Counted from the stretch's first letter, positions 45,151 to 58,859 are shown. The stretch is 64,000 nt of DNA from Vicugna pacos (GCF_048564905.1 NC_132992.1:32102501-32166500), one strand, 5' to 3'. Notes: generated by a model from the letters alone, not told the origin. Made by a program: numbers and translations.

Positions 45151-46985
45151 CCAGAGCGCAGTAAGAGAGAGCTCCCTGCTGCAGGAGCCAAGCCGAGATG
45201 CACACCTGCAGCCCCCAGGAAAGACACGGCAGCCCTGTGGGTGTGTGGTCTGTGGTCCGGATTAGAAGACTGGATTCTAAATAAATCTCCTTTTATGTCA
45301 CTTGAGAACAGGTGTCCAGAAGAACTTTCTACTAATACATTCTCAGTATTGAATGTTCGACTTCAAAGCAATCATGCAGAATATGTGTAAAGTTGTCTAA
45401 AATTAAAAAACTTGCCTTATAACAATTTAAAGCAGCAACTTCACTTAAAGATGCTCATTTCACAACCCTGGGTGTGGTAAACTAGAATCATCATGAAAAT
45501 CACTTCCTTAATCCTTTCCTCTTAAGCTTTGTGTCAGTTAGGGCACAATTTGAGAAGCAGAAACTCATAGAATGAAGGTTTAGCTGTAAGAATAAGAACT
45601 CAGGCAATTGCTAGAGCTGGTGGAGGAGTCTACATAAAGCTGTTATCTTTGCATCTGGTGTTGAGCCTGAATTCACTGTAAGGTAACTAGCGTGACATTT
45701 GTGAAGGAAAGTTGGATGTGCACAAATGCATGGACAAGATGAAACTTGTAAGGACGCACTAGGACCAGTGAAGACAAGAGGAACACTAAAGCTGTCTGTC
45801 TCTCACCTCCTTCTGTCTCACAACAGTGAGTGTCCTTCAGGAGCAGTGGGTGTCATTTGCCATCAGCTACACTCACACTTGGTCCAAGACAAAGAGAAGA
45901 TGAGAAGGAGATGTGGTGGGAGGTGGAGGAGTTGTGAGTCAACAAGCTGGGCTAACCCACCAGCAGCAACACGTGTGAGCTACCACAGTGCCTGGGGCCC
46001 TGCCCCAGCCAACAAGACATGAAAAATATGGCTGCTTCATGACAAGTATCTTCTAAATCTTGCACATGTCTCTTTCAAGGCCAATTCTAACCCAGGACAA
46101 AACAGGGAAGCAAATTCTGGGAAATTTATTTCCAGATAGTTACATTGAGATAGAACAAAGCTACTGCAGTAGCCTCCTTGTTAACCGGCCATCATTCTGT
46201 ACCTTTTTTTAACAGCACTACTTTCAAATAAAGACAGCAGCAAAACTATGCTTCCTGCTAATATGATGCAGGTATTCCTCATTCAACCAAAAACAAGCTA
46301 AGCATCTCCTGCAAAGAGGTCACACTCTCCCATGAAACCTTTTTCTTAACTCCTGAGATGTAATGAGATAAAAGCCTGATATAATGTAGCACAGCTTATT
46401 ACACGCAGGCAAATGGGAGATGAGAGTTTACAGTGGTTAATGTGTACATAAATACATTGATATCAAAATGAAAAAGAAAACTTGACAACTATCATAGTTG
46501 TTGTTTGTGCAAATGGCTACGTGATTGTAGCTGGTATTTATAACGACCTCTCCGTTACCCATTCTGAACGCTCTGATCATAAGCAAGCAGCTCCACTCCC
46601 TGCGATGCTTGGCTTTCTATAAAACAAGCTGCTTGTTCAGGAGTGATGGTACGTGGAATGCAGTCAAGTGGAATAAGGAATTCTGTGAGTCCCCCGCTGT
46701 GGGTTCGGCAGAAGTTTGCAAGGCATCAAAGGCAAATCTGAGGGTCTATTTAAGTGGAAATAATCTTGCCAGTACTCAGGGAAAATTGGTGTATTGTATT
46801 CTGGGAAACATCTTTAAGAATGATACTGACTTCTCATCCAAAGCAACAGAAGTCACCAAGGGAATTTCTCAAGTGCTTAGAGACAACAAACACATAAAAC
46901 TTTCAAATTGTCTTCTTATGAACATGAAGCTTTATTTTACCATTGTCTTTATTAAAAATCACTGCTGAAAGGGTGGAAAGTCAAT
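45151..46985. other. Intergenic region 3' of TRDV1
   Basis: No known gene is recognised. An unassigned open frame of 119 codons lies at 46609-46968. Confidence 0.45.
46609..46968 (+). other. Unassigned 119-codon open frame
   Basis: The frame starts MAFYKTSCLFRSDGTWNAVK and is open to a TGA. I recognise no domain, signal peptide or family. It has no upstream gene context and may be a chance frame or a relic of an old retrocopy. Confidence 0.15.
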
Positions 46986-46989
46986 GCAC

Positions 46990-47260
46990 AGTTAGGTAAA
47001 TTATATTTCAACCTACATTTCTGAAAAAGAATTGTAATGTAGAATATATTAAAAACTCATACACATCAATAAGAAGGGGAAACATTGAAGAAGAATGGCA
47101 AAATCTTGAAATGCACTTCAGAAATATGATGTCCAATAGTTAATAAACACACAGAATCCTTAATATTATCCTTCATCAGGGGAAGGAAAGTAAAACCTCA
47201 AATGAGCACTTCGTCTGTGTCCTCTCAGCAGCCCGACTGCATCAGCACAGCTGAGAGAGT
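46990..47260 (+). mobile_element. LINE-1 fragment, sense
   Basis: AACTCATACACATCAATAAG and the AGAATGGCAAAATCTTGAAA stretch resemble L1 ORF2 near its 3' end. It is diverged. Confidence 0.45.
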
Positions 47261-48091
47261 GTGAGTGGAAGCCAACAGGAAAAAGTAATGAGTGTCTCCA
47301 GGAAAATAAGTGATTAGTAAGTAAATTTTCGAGAAGCTTCCATCATTGAACTGATGTGGAGAAAAGAGCAACTAGTAACAGGTCACAGACCTGGACACTG
47401 AAGGAAAGGCAGGCTTTCTTAGAAAAAAGAAAGCTGATATTTATTGAGCTCATTATATGTCAGGCACTGTAGTTCGCATTTCAGATTCATTATCTAATTT
47501 AAATATCACAAAGTTTATGAAATGAGACATAACGTTCCTCACTTTGAAAAGCATGTCTAACTTTTACTGTCAATGAGAATGTAACATATTACTGGGTTCC
47601 TAGAGTGTAAGTTTTGGCTTTGAAAAAGCACTTCACCCCAGGACAAGGTGGTTGGGATGTCTCAGTGATGGTGACATTACTGGTTTAAACTGAAACCTAA
47701 AGGGAACTAGGAAAGAGGATGCCAAACCTGGGTACCAATTGCCCCAGGATCAATAGATGAGGAAATCATCCACTACCCAGTTGACAGCGCTGAAGGCTTT
47801 AGCAAGATTCTCACATGGCGGTGTGCTGGGGAGAGAAGGGGCTGCAGGAAAGAATGAGATATTGTTCCTTAAACTCTCCACCCATGTTTCCTTATGAGGA
47901 CCTGTGTTCCTTGCCTTTGCTCTTCCTCCTGCAACGCTACCCCCTCAAACATCCACATGCTGTACCTCTGACTCCCTTTATGCCTTTGCTCAGATGTCAC
48001 CCCTTTGTGAATGCTCTCTCTAAATCTTTCTATTTTCCTTCTTGAGAATCAGGCTCTAGCACTTTGCATGTATGAAGAATGAAAGCTGAAG

Positions 48092-48109
48092 CACTGCCAC
48101 CTGGTGTCC
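48092..48109 (-). promoter_or_regulatory. CTCF-like motif, minus orientation
   Basis: The reverse strand reads GGACACCAGGTGGCAGTG, which matches the CTCF core CCASYAGRKGGCAS closely. Its orientation is opposite to the motifs at TRAV16 and TRAV18. Binding is inferred. Confidence 0.5.
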
Positions 48110-48859
48110 TGCTGAGATAGTTTGTGAGGCTCCCGCTGGCCTCCCTGCCGCCCTCCAGTGCTCCTGGAGTAGATGGTGGGGAAGCCCAGTCACAGTAGGA
48201 GGCAGCATCACTGACCAAAATGTCAACCATCTTCCCACCGTATGAACAGTGAGAACAAGGACTCAGGAGAACTGTCTGGCTGCTTTATTGTTTTGCCTTC
48301 AAAATGTGAAAGTGATTGACTTCAGGACAACGAAGACAATACTTGGGGTGATTTCAGCTGGAGATTACTAGGCTGCCTTGGAAAGAAAGCTGGGCCTTTT
48401 TGCACAAGTTGGGAGGTTTTTCTCTGGTAAGTAAAATTGGGTTTACTGCTCTGTCCTTATTGTAGTCTAGAAATATCTTGGAAGAGTCAACAATGAAAAA
48501 AATATTTAAAAAGTGTAGCAAATGCTGCTTGGTGTACTTTTTTCATATTATTATATGCTGCCCAGCCTTTCAGTATATTGCCTGAATGAACTGATTTTCC
48601 ATAACAATAAGAAACATGATACCATGGATACTTACAATACATAAAATCTGCTAAATGCAGCTCAGGAGAATGTTGAGCTTTATTTTGTAGATAGACCCCT
48701 GTGCATTTCAGACACTGTCTCCCAACCCCACAAGGTTGTGTACACTGCCTGTCGCTGGCTGAGCGCCTACGTCAGGGAAGGCGTTGTGCCAGATGATGTG
48801 CAGGTATGTTCTCACTTAATTCTTACCAGAGCCCTTCCAGGTTGGTGCATCCCCCTTTC

Positions 48860-49070
48860 AAAGGGCATTGTGGCAAAGTGCTTGAGCTCGAAGGCTTAGG
48901 TTGTAGTTCTGAATGTACCACTCGTTAGTTGTGTGATCTTGGGAAAATGTCTGAATTTTTATGCTTCCGTTTCCTCATATCTACAAGGTGGATGTTGATT
49001 GTATCTACCACACAGGTGCCTATGAGGAGTGAATGGGGTGATGAGTGCCAGTGCTGGGCCCAGTGCCCGA
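48860..49070 (+). mobile_element. MIR SINE
   Basis: The core GTGTGATCTTGGGAAAATGT, then TTTCCTCATATCTACAAGG, matches MIR in sense orientation. Confidence 0.7.
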
Positions 49071-50164
49071 CAGAAAGATACTGGTTACTTATAGGAAAGG
49101 GAATTGTGCATGAGAGGGGCTCACTCCCTGCCTGGTGCTGCAGAGTCAGTGTCAGAGGGGCTCCTCCCATCCACATCCTGGTTAGAGCAGATGCCTTTGC
49201 TCACCCCAAGAGTAACTCTCTATCTCAATACAGTATTGTATTTATAGTACGTATCACTTCTCAAAACTATCTCTAAAAAAATCCACTTGTTTAATTTTTT
49301 TCTTCTCCAACTGCACTGTACGCCTTTTACGTCCTCTTCACTACTGCACCCTCCATGCCCGAACACTGCTTAGTACACAGGAGGCCAAAACAATATATAT
49401 ATTTGAAAATTTGAATAAACGTATGCCAGATAAAATTATTCGTAGAATGCTTACTATTCAAACACTAATAAAAAAGATTCAGCTGAACTAATCTTTGTGT
49501 TGTTTATCTAGAATTATCAAGATTTATACCCTGCAAATCGCTTCCCATGAAATTTAGTGTATTCAGTGTATCCACTGACTTGACCTCTATTTCAGGTAAA
49601 GTGGGTTGCTATAGATCACAGACTTCATCTACCTTACTTGTTGCAGGAATGCCAGCGCTGTTGGAAGTGTGCCTTTCCCGTTCTGGACGCAGCCTTGCTA
49701 ATATGAGGGTGATTTTTCCAGTGGATCAGTATTTCCATCAGAAACAAGCTTCCCAGCAGGTGAGCTTCCTGAGCGGTGTGGTGGTGCCCTCCCTGGCCCC
49801 TTCACTGAGTGGTCTGGCTGCTCTGACCTCAAGGGAAAAAATGGAACGTGACTTGTGGCTTCTGCTTGTCCAGCAGCATATCCCTTTGTGCTTCTAAATT
49901 CAGAGACATTAATGAGGCTTTTCAGGATTTCCTTTATTTACAAGAGCTGCAGCCCTCTTCTTGGGGACAAAGTCAGAGGTTTGCCACTGAGACACCCCAC
50001 AGTCCTGTTCCAGTTTTGAGATCATGATTTAAATTTGAGTACGTGGAAGGCACTGTTCCCTGATTTTAGCAAATCCCCCATGCTGATCCCTGTGTATATT
50101 TCAGTTGTTCTTTGGAAAGAAGGTTTTGTAGTCAATTTACACTACCAATTTCACAGTAGATTTA

Positions 50165-51220
<1,056 letters not shown>

Positions 51221-51231
51221 CAGTAGATTTA

Positions 51232-51470
51232 GATTGTGAAAAATCTTAATCAGTGCTAACTTTTACTATATGTTTTCCCAGCATGTCTCTTTTCTCCAAT
51301 ATTTTAAGTCCCTCAGAGAACAGAGAATGTTGCTTTTATAATTTTCAGAACTCCTAGGGAAATTCTGGGCACAAAATCACCGTTTAAACAAAAATATGCA
51401 TGTTGAACTAAATTAACATTATACTTGGGCTGTGACACAGACAAGATAGAACATAAGTCTTACATACTTT
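51232..51470. other. Unassigned sequence
   Basis: Nothing is recognised. Confidence 0.4.
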
Positions 51471-51930
51471 TAAACAGCTCTATTGAGGTCTAATTGACAT
51501 TCCATTAAATTCATCCATTTTGAATTACAGTTCAATGATTTTTAGTAAATTACCTGAGTTATGGAACCATTATGATCATCCAATTTTAAACATTTTTATA
51601 ACCACAAAAAGATCTTTTCATGCTCAATTATACTTAATCCCTATTACCATGCCTGGCCTCAGGCAAACACTGGTCGATTTTATATCTCCATAGGTTCCTT
51701 TTCTGAACATTTCATATACATGAAATCATTCAATATGTGACTTCTTGTTGTTTGGCTATTTTCCTTAACATAATGTTTTTGAAGTTCATTTATGCTGTAG
51801 CATATATTAGTATTTAACTCCTTTTTATTCCTGGATAGTAGTTGGTTCATATACTAAACTTTGTTTCTCCATTCACCAGCTGATGGAGATTTGGACTGTT
51901 CCCATTTTGTGGCTATTGGGAATATGTAAC
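51471..51930 (-). mobile_element. Old LINE-1 3' region (L1ME-like)
   Basis: CTATTGAGGTCTAATTGACA, TCATATACATGAAATCATTC and CATTCACCAGCTGATGGAGA are the antisense 3' region of ancient L1ME elements. The same family occurs at 28370. Confidence 0.65.
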
Positions 51931-52009
51931 CACAAAGTAGGGTCCAATTATTACATTTAAAACATTTACTGAGCATCACAAAAGTAGGTGATGTGGCAGA
52001 TTCCATGTT

Positions 52010-52210
52010 TGGAATAGACACCATAGACTCCATACCACACAGGTATGTGTTCTGATTCTTACAAAGCCACTTACCAGATGTTTAACTTAGAGATAATTAA
52101 TCTCTTTGAGCCTCAGTTTTCTTTTTTGTAAATTGGGAATATTAATTCTGTTGCATGACTTTTGCATTAGAATAATATACATAAAGCAAAAGATAACTTA
52201 GCACATGGCA
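52010..52210 (+). mobile_element. MIR SINE
   Basis: AAAGCCACTTACCAGATG and TTTGAGCCTCAGTTTTCTTT mark a diverged MIR in sense orientation. Confidence 0.6.
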
Positions 52211-52639
52211 CGTGTGAACCTTTATGATTTGGGGGATTTAAACAAATTTTAAATTTTGTTGAAAGCTCGTATAAAAGTTTGCTAGCCAAAGTGCTTTTTC
52301 TGCCGCAGACTGTCATCCTAGTGTCTCAGGTTGAACACTAGCAGCCCACCCTTAGTCCGCCCCCTTCTGAAAGGTTGCTGGTTCTCTTTGAGTTGTGACT
52401 CAGGGGAGATGTCCTCAAGGTTTGTGAAGCTGGTCTCAGGACAGCAGGTTTGATCTCTCCTTGTGAACCACAGGAAACTGATTCTAGGTCAGGAATGGTT
52501 GGTTTGTCTCTAGGACATTGATGTGGTCTTGTCTGTGACTGGCTGGGCAAGCAGATGCAGAATCCTGTTGTCTGAAGCAGAATATTCCACAGGTCTAGGC
52601 TGCAGAACATTCCTCTGCTGAGGACCTTGGGCAGGATAA

Positions 52640-53145
52640 ATGGAGAGGAATCCTTGGCCAGTCTCATTGCTGATCCTGTGGCTTCATCTTGGTGGTAAGT
52701 GTCGGGGCAGCCAAAGCAACTCTGAGCGGTCTCGGGTGGTGATGGGGAAGGAGGAGGATGCAGTCAGGCACCTCTAGGTTCTATTTGGGAATCTGTGAAG
52801 ACAGTGAACACTCTGTGCAGAGATCAGTCTCTATGTCTGACTTTGTCTTTCTGAACAGGAGCGAACCTCCTCTTGAGCATGAAACAGAGTCCTCCACGGG
52901 TGCACGTTCAGGAAGGAGAGAGCACCAATGCCACCTGCAGTTTCCCTTCCAGCTGTCTTCATGCTTTTCACTGGTACAGATGGGAACCTGCACAAAGTGC
53001 CCAGAACCTGTTTGTAACGTCTTTAAATGGGGATGAAAAGGAGGAAGGACGAATTAGAGTCACTCTAGTACTAAGGACGGTCACAGCTACCTGTACATCA
53101 AAGGACCCCAGCCCGAGGACTCAGCCACATACCTCTGTGCCTCCA
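52640..53145 (+). pseudogene. TRAV24: TRAV24-like pseudogene, one-base frameshift
   Basis: The leader exon is 52640-52694 (MERNPWPVSLLILWLHLG), donor GTAAGT, 164-bp intron, and the V-exon is 52859-53145. The exon has SMKQSPPRVHVQEGESTNAT, Cys23 (TCSFPSS), Trp41 (FHWYRWEPAQS) and LFVTSLNGDEKEEGRI, close to human TRAV24. After RVTL (about 53066) one base is missing, so the YLYIKG and Cys104 region (ATYLCAS) falls in another frame, which is otherwise open. The shifted frame runs past the V-exon end without an early stop. The splice sites and RSS are intact, so this is a recent loss, a null allele or possibly a sequencing error. Confidence 0.85.
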
Positions 53146-53184
53146 CACAGTGCTCTGCAGTCACCTGCAGCCCCTGCCCAAACC
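53146..53184 (+). other. 23-RSS of TRAV24-like pseudogene
   Basis: Heptamer CACAGTG at 53146-53152, 23-bp spacer, nonamer GCCCAAACC at 53176-53184. Confidence 0.88.
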
Positions 53185-53706
53185 GGTGCCTGGTGCTGCT
53201 CTGTTGCCAGCATTGATGAAGAGGCAATATCGGGTGGAAAAGGCAAATTCAGTGAATTACAGTGTTTTCAATAATTCAGTCACTGTAGCTCCCTAAACTA
53301 CCTGGACTGTAAGCATCACTAACCTGGACTCCCACCAATGTATTAGTTGTGTCATTGATCCCTTGCCTCCTCTTTTGCCAGGATTCCAAGTGAACTAGAT
53401 AGTAACTCAAACCTACATAAAACAATCTGATTAATCTAGGGCAACATATACCCTCCTCCATTTGGACTCAACCTAAGAGCTAGTCCTGTCATATTTCTTC
53501 ACGTGCTTGAACGGAACATGTGGACATATGGATAAGACTTTTCTCACACACCAGACATGGAATCTGCATGTTTTATATCAGAACAGGCGATTCTGCTTCA
53601 TTTAACTCATTGGGGATTTTGGTTTAGTTCCACTTTCTCCCTGCATGGACATCTGTATTTTCATTTTTTCCATGGAGGCTATTTGCATTTTTGAAAATCA
53701 CTTGTA
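53185..53706. other. Flank 3' of TRAV24
   Basis: Nothing is recognised except the left target-site duplication of the following L1 at 53693-53706. Confidence 0.45.
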
Positions 53707-54781
53707 TTTTGTTTTTTTTAAACATTTTTTATTGAGTTATAGTCATTTTACAATGTTGCATCAAATTCCAGTATAGAGCACAATTTTTCAGTTATGCATG
53801 AACATACATACAATCATTGTCACATTCTCTTTCACTGTGAGCCACCAAAAAATCCTGTGTATATTTCCCTGTGCCACACAGTACAATCTTGTTTATCTAT
53901 TCTACATTTTGAAATCCCAGTCTGTCCCTTCCCACCCCCCATCCCCCTGGCAACCACAATTTTGTATTCTATGTCTATGAGTCTATTTCTGTTTTGTATT
54001 CCTGTTTTGGGTTTTTTTTTTTTAGATTCTGCATATGCACGATCTCATATAGTATTTTTCTTTCTCTTTCTGGCTTACTTCACTTAGAATGACATTCTTC
54101 GGGAACATCCATTTTGCTGCAAATGGCGTTATGTTGTCGGGTTTTATGGCTGAATAGTATTCCATTGTATAAATATACCACCTCTTCTTTATCCAGTCAT
54201 CTGTGGATGGACATTTAGGCTGTTTCCATGTGTTGGTTATTGTTAATAGTGCTGCTATGAACATTGGGGTGCAGGTATCATTTTGAAGTAGGGTTCCTTC
54301 TGGATATATGCCCAGGAGTGGGATTCCCTGGTCATATGGTAAGTCTATTCCTAGTCTTTTGAGGAATCTCCATACTGTTTTCCACAGTGGCTGCACCAAA
54401 CTGCATTCCCACCAGTAGTGTAGGAGGGTTTCCCTTTCTCCACAGCCTCTCCAGCATGTGTCTTTTGTGGACTTTTGAGTGATGGCGATTCTGAGTGGTG
54501 TGAGGTGATACTTCATTGTAGTTTTGATTTGCATTTCTCTGATAATTAGTGATATTGAGCATTTTTTCATGTGCTTATTGATCGTTAGTATTTCTTCCTT
54601 GGAGAATTGCTTGTTTAGGTCTTCTGCCCATATTTGGACTGGGTTGTTTGTTTTTTTCTTATTAAGTTATATGAGCTTCTTATATATTCTGGAGATCAAG
54701 CCTGTGTTGGATTCATTTGTAAAACGTTTCTCCCATTAATTAGGTTGTTGTTTTGTTTTACTTGTGGTTTCCTTTGCTGTG
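53707..54781 (-). mobile_element. LINE-1, 5'-truncated, relatively young
   Basis: This is an antisense L1 3' end: a T-rich start, the 3' UTR, then the last part of ORF2. The minus-strand frame 54570-54022 reads through about 180 codons of ORF2 C-terminus ([53 protein letters not shown]) without a stop until its natural end region. A perfect 14-bp duplication GAAAATCACTTGTA flanks it (53693-53706 and 54782-54795). The open frame and exact duplication suggest a fairly recent insertion. Confidence 0.9.
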
Positions 54782-54795
54782 GAAAATCACTTGTA

Positions 54796-57326
54796 ATGAC
54801 ACTTGGTCTCTCCTCCAGGGTCTCTGTCTGTGATATTGAACAATAACTGAACTCTATGGTCTGAGTTTCTTCATTTCTAATCCCCAGGTGTATGAGGCTG
54901 GTCGCGCATCTGGCGCTGCACTCACTCTGCAGCTTTCCAAATAATCCACCAGTTTAATACCCCATCGTTCCTCTGGAGACCTTTAATTCTGGAGCCTTTC
55001 TGGGTTTTGTCAACAAGATCAACTTCCTTCTGTGCTTCTTCACCTAGCAGCTTGACTCTCAGCTTTCTACCAACATCTATATTAGTAACTAGTTATCCAG
55101 CTCCTGTCCAGCTTCCTGAATTATGCTGCTATTCTCTCTCGCTCTCTTGTATTATGTGCTCTTTTTCTCCCTTTCTCTATTTTTTTTTGTAGATTTTTAT
55201 ATTTAAAATCTTATTACTGTCATTATCTCCTGGTTAGAAAAAAATAATAGATATTATATTGGATTGCATACAAATCCCTGGAACCATTTAAGATGTGCAT
55301 ACATGAAAAGACTTCTTTTCAAAGACCATTCACAAGGTAGTAATGAATCTCTTTGACCATCAGACTGGAAATGGTTGAATCTGTTTTGCTCCATGGGTAG
55401 CAAACTGAATGTGTAGAGCTAGAAGTGTGAGCACAGGCCTGAGTGAGGAGAATCCCCAGCTCACTGCACACTCGTGCTGGTGGAGTGAAACAACACGGAC
55501 AAGAACTGCTGGTCAACCCTCCAAGCCAGGTCTGCATCATTACCTGCATAAATATCACTGGAATAAAATTCTAATAATCCAATAATTCTAATTTTCAATA
55601 ATAATCCTGTGGCTTTAGGTAACTCTGAATAGGCAGAAGCATAATGCACAGAAAAAAGCAAGGGCAGAATTTGGCTCATCTGCTCATTGCTACAACACAG
55701 CACTTCATGGCATTGCTCACCATAGAATAAAAAATTGATTTTGCTTATACAACACTTCAGGGTAGAAAGCTACTTAGACGGACCAACGACTCCACCTTCC
55801 TTGGGCCCCTGCTTGCCTCCATGTGAGAGGATAAAGCTCTTCCACACAAGAAAATATCCATGTCTTTATGAAAGTCACTAGTAACTAAGGAAATACGTGT
55901 CAAGAGTCTCAGTCTTGGGGGTTCTCAGATTGATCTGAAAATTGAAAAAAGTCTGTTAAATTTTCACTATTTGAACAGATACACGAGCTTTCAAATAGTC
56001 CCTCATTTTTTCTAAAGCTATGTCACATGCAGTGAGAAGAATGAGTGAACTATAAAAGCCACATTGAACACAAAAAGCTCACACCTCCCTGCTTACTGCA
56101 AGGCCCCAACATGAGCAATCAGCCAGCTGCTCCTGTGAGCGGAGACCCAGAGCTCTCGGTCCATCCCAGCAGTGGCAGCCGGGCTCTGTGCCACATACGT
56201 GAAAGGAAGTTTGGTGAAAAGGGCAGATGCTCCAGGCCCAGCTGTTAGAGGCAATCAGAAACCAGAGAGAGAAAAAGCACAATTTATTCTTGCCAACTTC
56301 TCACAAGTCCTCCCCAGGACTCTTCTCCACAGGACCTCAGTGCAGTTGTGTTTTGTTGCATAAAAATCACCCCAAACCTCAGTGACTTGCAACAGCCGCC
56401 ATTTTATTACCTCATGACACCTTGGCTCCAGCTCACATCTGGGGACTTGACCGTACTGGAGCACCTCAAATTACTTATTTATGTCTGTAGTCTCAGTGTG
56501 AGTGTCTGGACGCCAGGGCTCTGTTCCAACAGAAAGGGCCGGGCCCATCTCTCACTCCAGGCGTCCTCAGAATGACCATGGCCCCTGCACGGGTCTCTCT
56601 TCATGGTCTCTCTGGGAAAGTGCGCATCTTATCTGGTGCCTTTTTCTCAAATTACATTGACTTTTAAAGTCCCTGGTATGTGGAAAGGTAACATAGTGAA
56701 ACAGTAAAGATGAACTCTACAATGGAGAATTTACAAACCTTGATAACCTGTATGACAGCAGATAAATAGTTGCTTTTTAACATCCAATTTGAGATCACAG
56801 TTTGTCTAACAATAAATCAGGAGTCTTTCCCAAATTGATTTAAATGTCTGCGAGCTAATATGCTCCACTAGCACATGCAGAGACGACATGAGTCTGATGA
56901 AGCTGGACATGACAAAGGAAACGTATTATTTCCTCCTGATGCCCTGGTTTTAAACCACAGAGTCCATTTTTAAAAGACAAATCATTTCTCCATGAGCAAT
57001 ATCAGTATGAGTAGACTCTTTCTTTTCAAGCCTTGACAAACATATATACCACATGAATTAGAAAGCATTCTGTAAGGAATTGGTTAGAAAATCAGCAATT
57101 TCTGATCTAGTCACAGGGGGGCAGCATCTGCAAACACAGACACCCACCCTCTTCTGAAAATAAGTGAGTGAAACATGGTAGGTCTGATTGGCTCTCAACC
57201 TGCAGTCCCTCCTTTCCCCTTTCTTTCCAAAAGGCAGTGGCAAGGTTTGGAAGAAGCTTGTACAAGGGAAACCCATCAGGAGTGGTCAGATTCAGCAGCT
57301 CTTTCTGAAGAGGAAGAAGAAGGAAG
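54796..57326. other. Intergenic region upstream of TRAV25
   Basis: No gene is recognised. A segment near 56350-56450 (GTTGCATAAAAATCACCCCA) resembles an old interspersed repeat. A CTCF-like motif lies at 57111-57127. The last 150 bp are the TRAV25 promoter region. Confidence 0.45.
57111..57127 (+). promoter_or_regulatory. CTCF-like motif upstream of TRAV25
   Basis: TCACAGGGGGGCAGCAT lies 200-215 bp before the leader ATG, the same spacing as in the TRAV18 copies. It fits the CTCF core moderately. Binding is inferred. Confidence 0.4.
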
Positions 57327-57914
57327 ATGTTTCTTATAACAACAGTCCTGATCTTATGGATGCAAAGAGCACGTGAGTTTGGGATTCCCCTGGTTGCTCC
57401 CAGAGAATTCAGCAGAGTGGGTTATTATCTGCAGGCAACTGCAGGAATGAGATTTCCTCATTGAGAGCAAAGATGTTGAGAAAAACACAAAAATTAAAAG
57501 GAAGAAAGAGGTAGTTGGGGAGGGAGACATGGAAAGAAGGAGAAAGTACACAGAAGAATGAGAAAGACCATTGTAGCTGAGGGAATAGACATCTAACCAG
57601 ACTCTGATGCCTCCCACTTTTTCTCTGAACAGAAGTGAATGGACAACAGATAAAGCAAATTCCTGAATTCGTGCTCCTACAAGAGGGAGAGAACTTCACC
57701 ACATACTGCAATACCTCCAGCACTATAGACAGCTTACAGTGGTATAAGCGGCAGCCTGGGGGACGTCCAGTCTTGTTGATGTTATTAACTAAGGGTGGAG
57801 ACGTGAAGACGCAGGGGAGATTGACAGCTCGGTTTGGAGAGACCAGAAAGGACAGCTTCCTGCGCATCCCGGCCACCCAGACTGCAGATGTAGGAACCTA
57901 CTTCTGCGCAGAGG
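57327..57914 (+). CDS. TRAV25: T-cell receptor alpha variable gene, TRAV25-like
   Basis: The leader exon is 57327-57372 (MFLITTVLILWMQRA), donor GTGAGT, 260-bp intron, and the V-exon is 57633-57914 after a GAACAG acceptor. The domain starts QVNGQQIKQIPEFVLLQEGE and has Cys23 (TTYCNTSS), Trp41 (LQWYKRQPGGRPVLL) and Cys104 (VGTYFCAE). The family marks are NGQQ-QIP, GENFTTYCN, LQWYK--PGG and ATQTADVGTYFCA. The frame is open and the splice sites are normal. The RSS is weak (CACAGCG and CCCCAAAGC), so the gene may be used rarely or count as an ORF rather than a functional gene. Confidence 0.9.
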
Positions 57915-57953
57915 CACAGCGCTCTCAAAGCACCTGCTGCCTGTCCCCAAAGC
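57915..57953 (+). other. Weak 23-RSS of TRAV25-like gene
   Basis: Heptamer CACAGCG at 57915-57921, 23-bp spacer, nonamer-position CCCCAAAGC at 57945-57953. Both depart from consensus (heptamer position 6; nonamer ends). Confidence 0.75.
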
Positions 57954-58049
57954 TCGCTGTGGGGCTCCAGGAGCAGCCCCTCCTCAGCTGTCCTCAGGGC
58001 AGGAGAGAGAGAAAGTTGAAGTCACAATGTCTATGAAGAAATGAATTTT

Positions 58050-58750
58050 TAACTGAAAAAAAAGTTCTCAGGCTCATATGGTGTTACTGGATAATTCTAC
58101 CAAAGATTGAGGAAAAATTACCGCTAATTCTACAGAATTTCTTCCAGAAAATAAAAAGAGAATAGTAATTCCTCACCAATTTTTTGAAGCTCGTATTCCC
58201 CTGATACCAAAATCAGAGAAAGACCTTACAAAAAACAAAACAAAACAAAACAAAACAGAAACAAAAACCAAACAAAATACTACAGAGAACTATCCTTCTT
58301 TAATATAGAAACAAAGTTGGTTAACAAAATATTAGCAAGTAGAATTCATCAGTAAATAAAAAGACCAATATACCAAGCACAAATGCAGTTTTTCTCAGTG
58401 ATGAAAAACTTTCTTCAATGTTTGAAAATCAGTTGATAGAAGTCACCATATTAACAGTGATAAAAAGAAGTCATTTGACCATATTAATCTATATAGAAAA
58501 AGCATTTGCCAATAGTGAACAGTCACCATGGTGAAAACGCTGAGACACGTAGGAATAGTGGGGAATTTCCTCAACAGCTAATAGTATGTTTACTGGTAAA
58601 AGACTATGTACTTTTCTCTAAGACTGGGAACAAATCACGAACATCCACTCTCTCGTCACTCTCCTTCCGCGTCCTGCTAGACATTGTAGCCAGTGCAGTG
58701 AAGCAAGTAAATGTCAAGACGCCTACAAACACGGTACTAAAAACCCACAA
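58050..58750 (+). mobile_element. LINE-1 ORF2 fragment, sense
   Basis: GGATAATTCTACCAAAGATT, CCCCTGATACCAAAATCAGA and AGAAAAAGCATTTGCCAATA are L1 ORF2 reverse-transcriptase text. An (AAAAC)n tract lies at about 58229-58260. It is degraded. Confidence 0.65.
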
Positions 58751-58859
58751 GCACCAATTTGCGCTAGCTGTTATTCTAGAAAGACCTTTTTCCCCATGGA
58801 ATTGCATACGCATCTTTGGAGAACAGCAATTGATAGAATTGCCTGTTTTTGATTTTGCT
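58751..58859. other. Junction between opposing L1 pieces
   Basis: The sense L1 text fades and antisense L1-like text begins. Nothing else is recognised. Confidence 0.35.

Larger units (their letters stand above)
47261..50153. other. Intergenic region with ancient SINE relics
   Basis: MIR-type remains occur at about 47440-47530 and 48755-49070 (CTTGGGAAAATGTCTGAATT, TTCCTCATATCTACAAGG). A CTCF-like motif lies on the minus strand at 48092-48109. No gene is recognised. Confidence 0.5.

Noticed and set aside
54022-54570. Minus-strand 182-codon protein as a host gene
   Set aside because: The sequence is the C-terminal end of LINE-1 ORF2, flanked by a target-site duplication.
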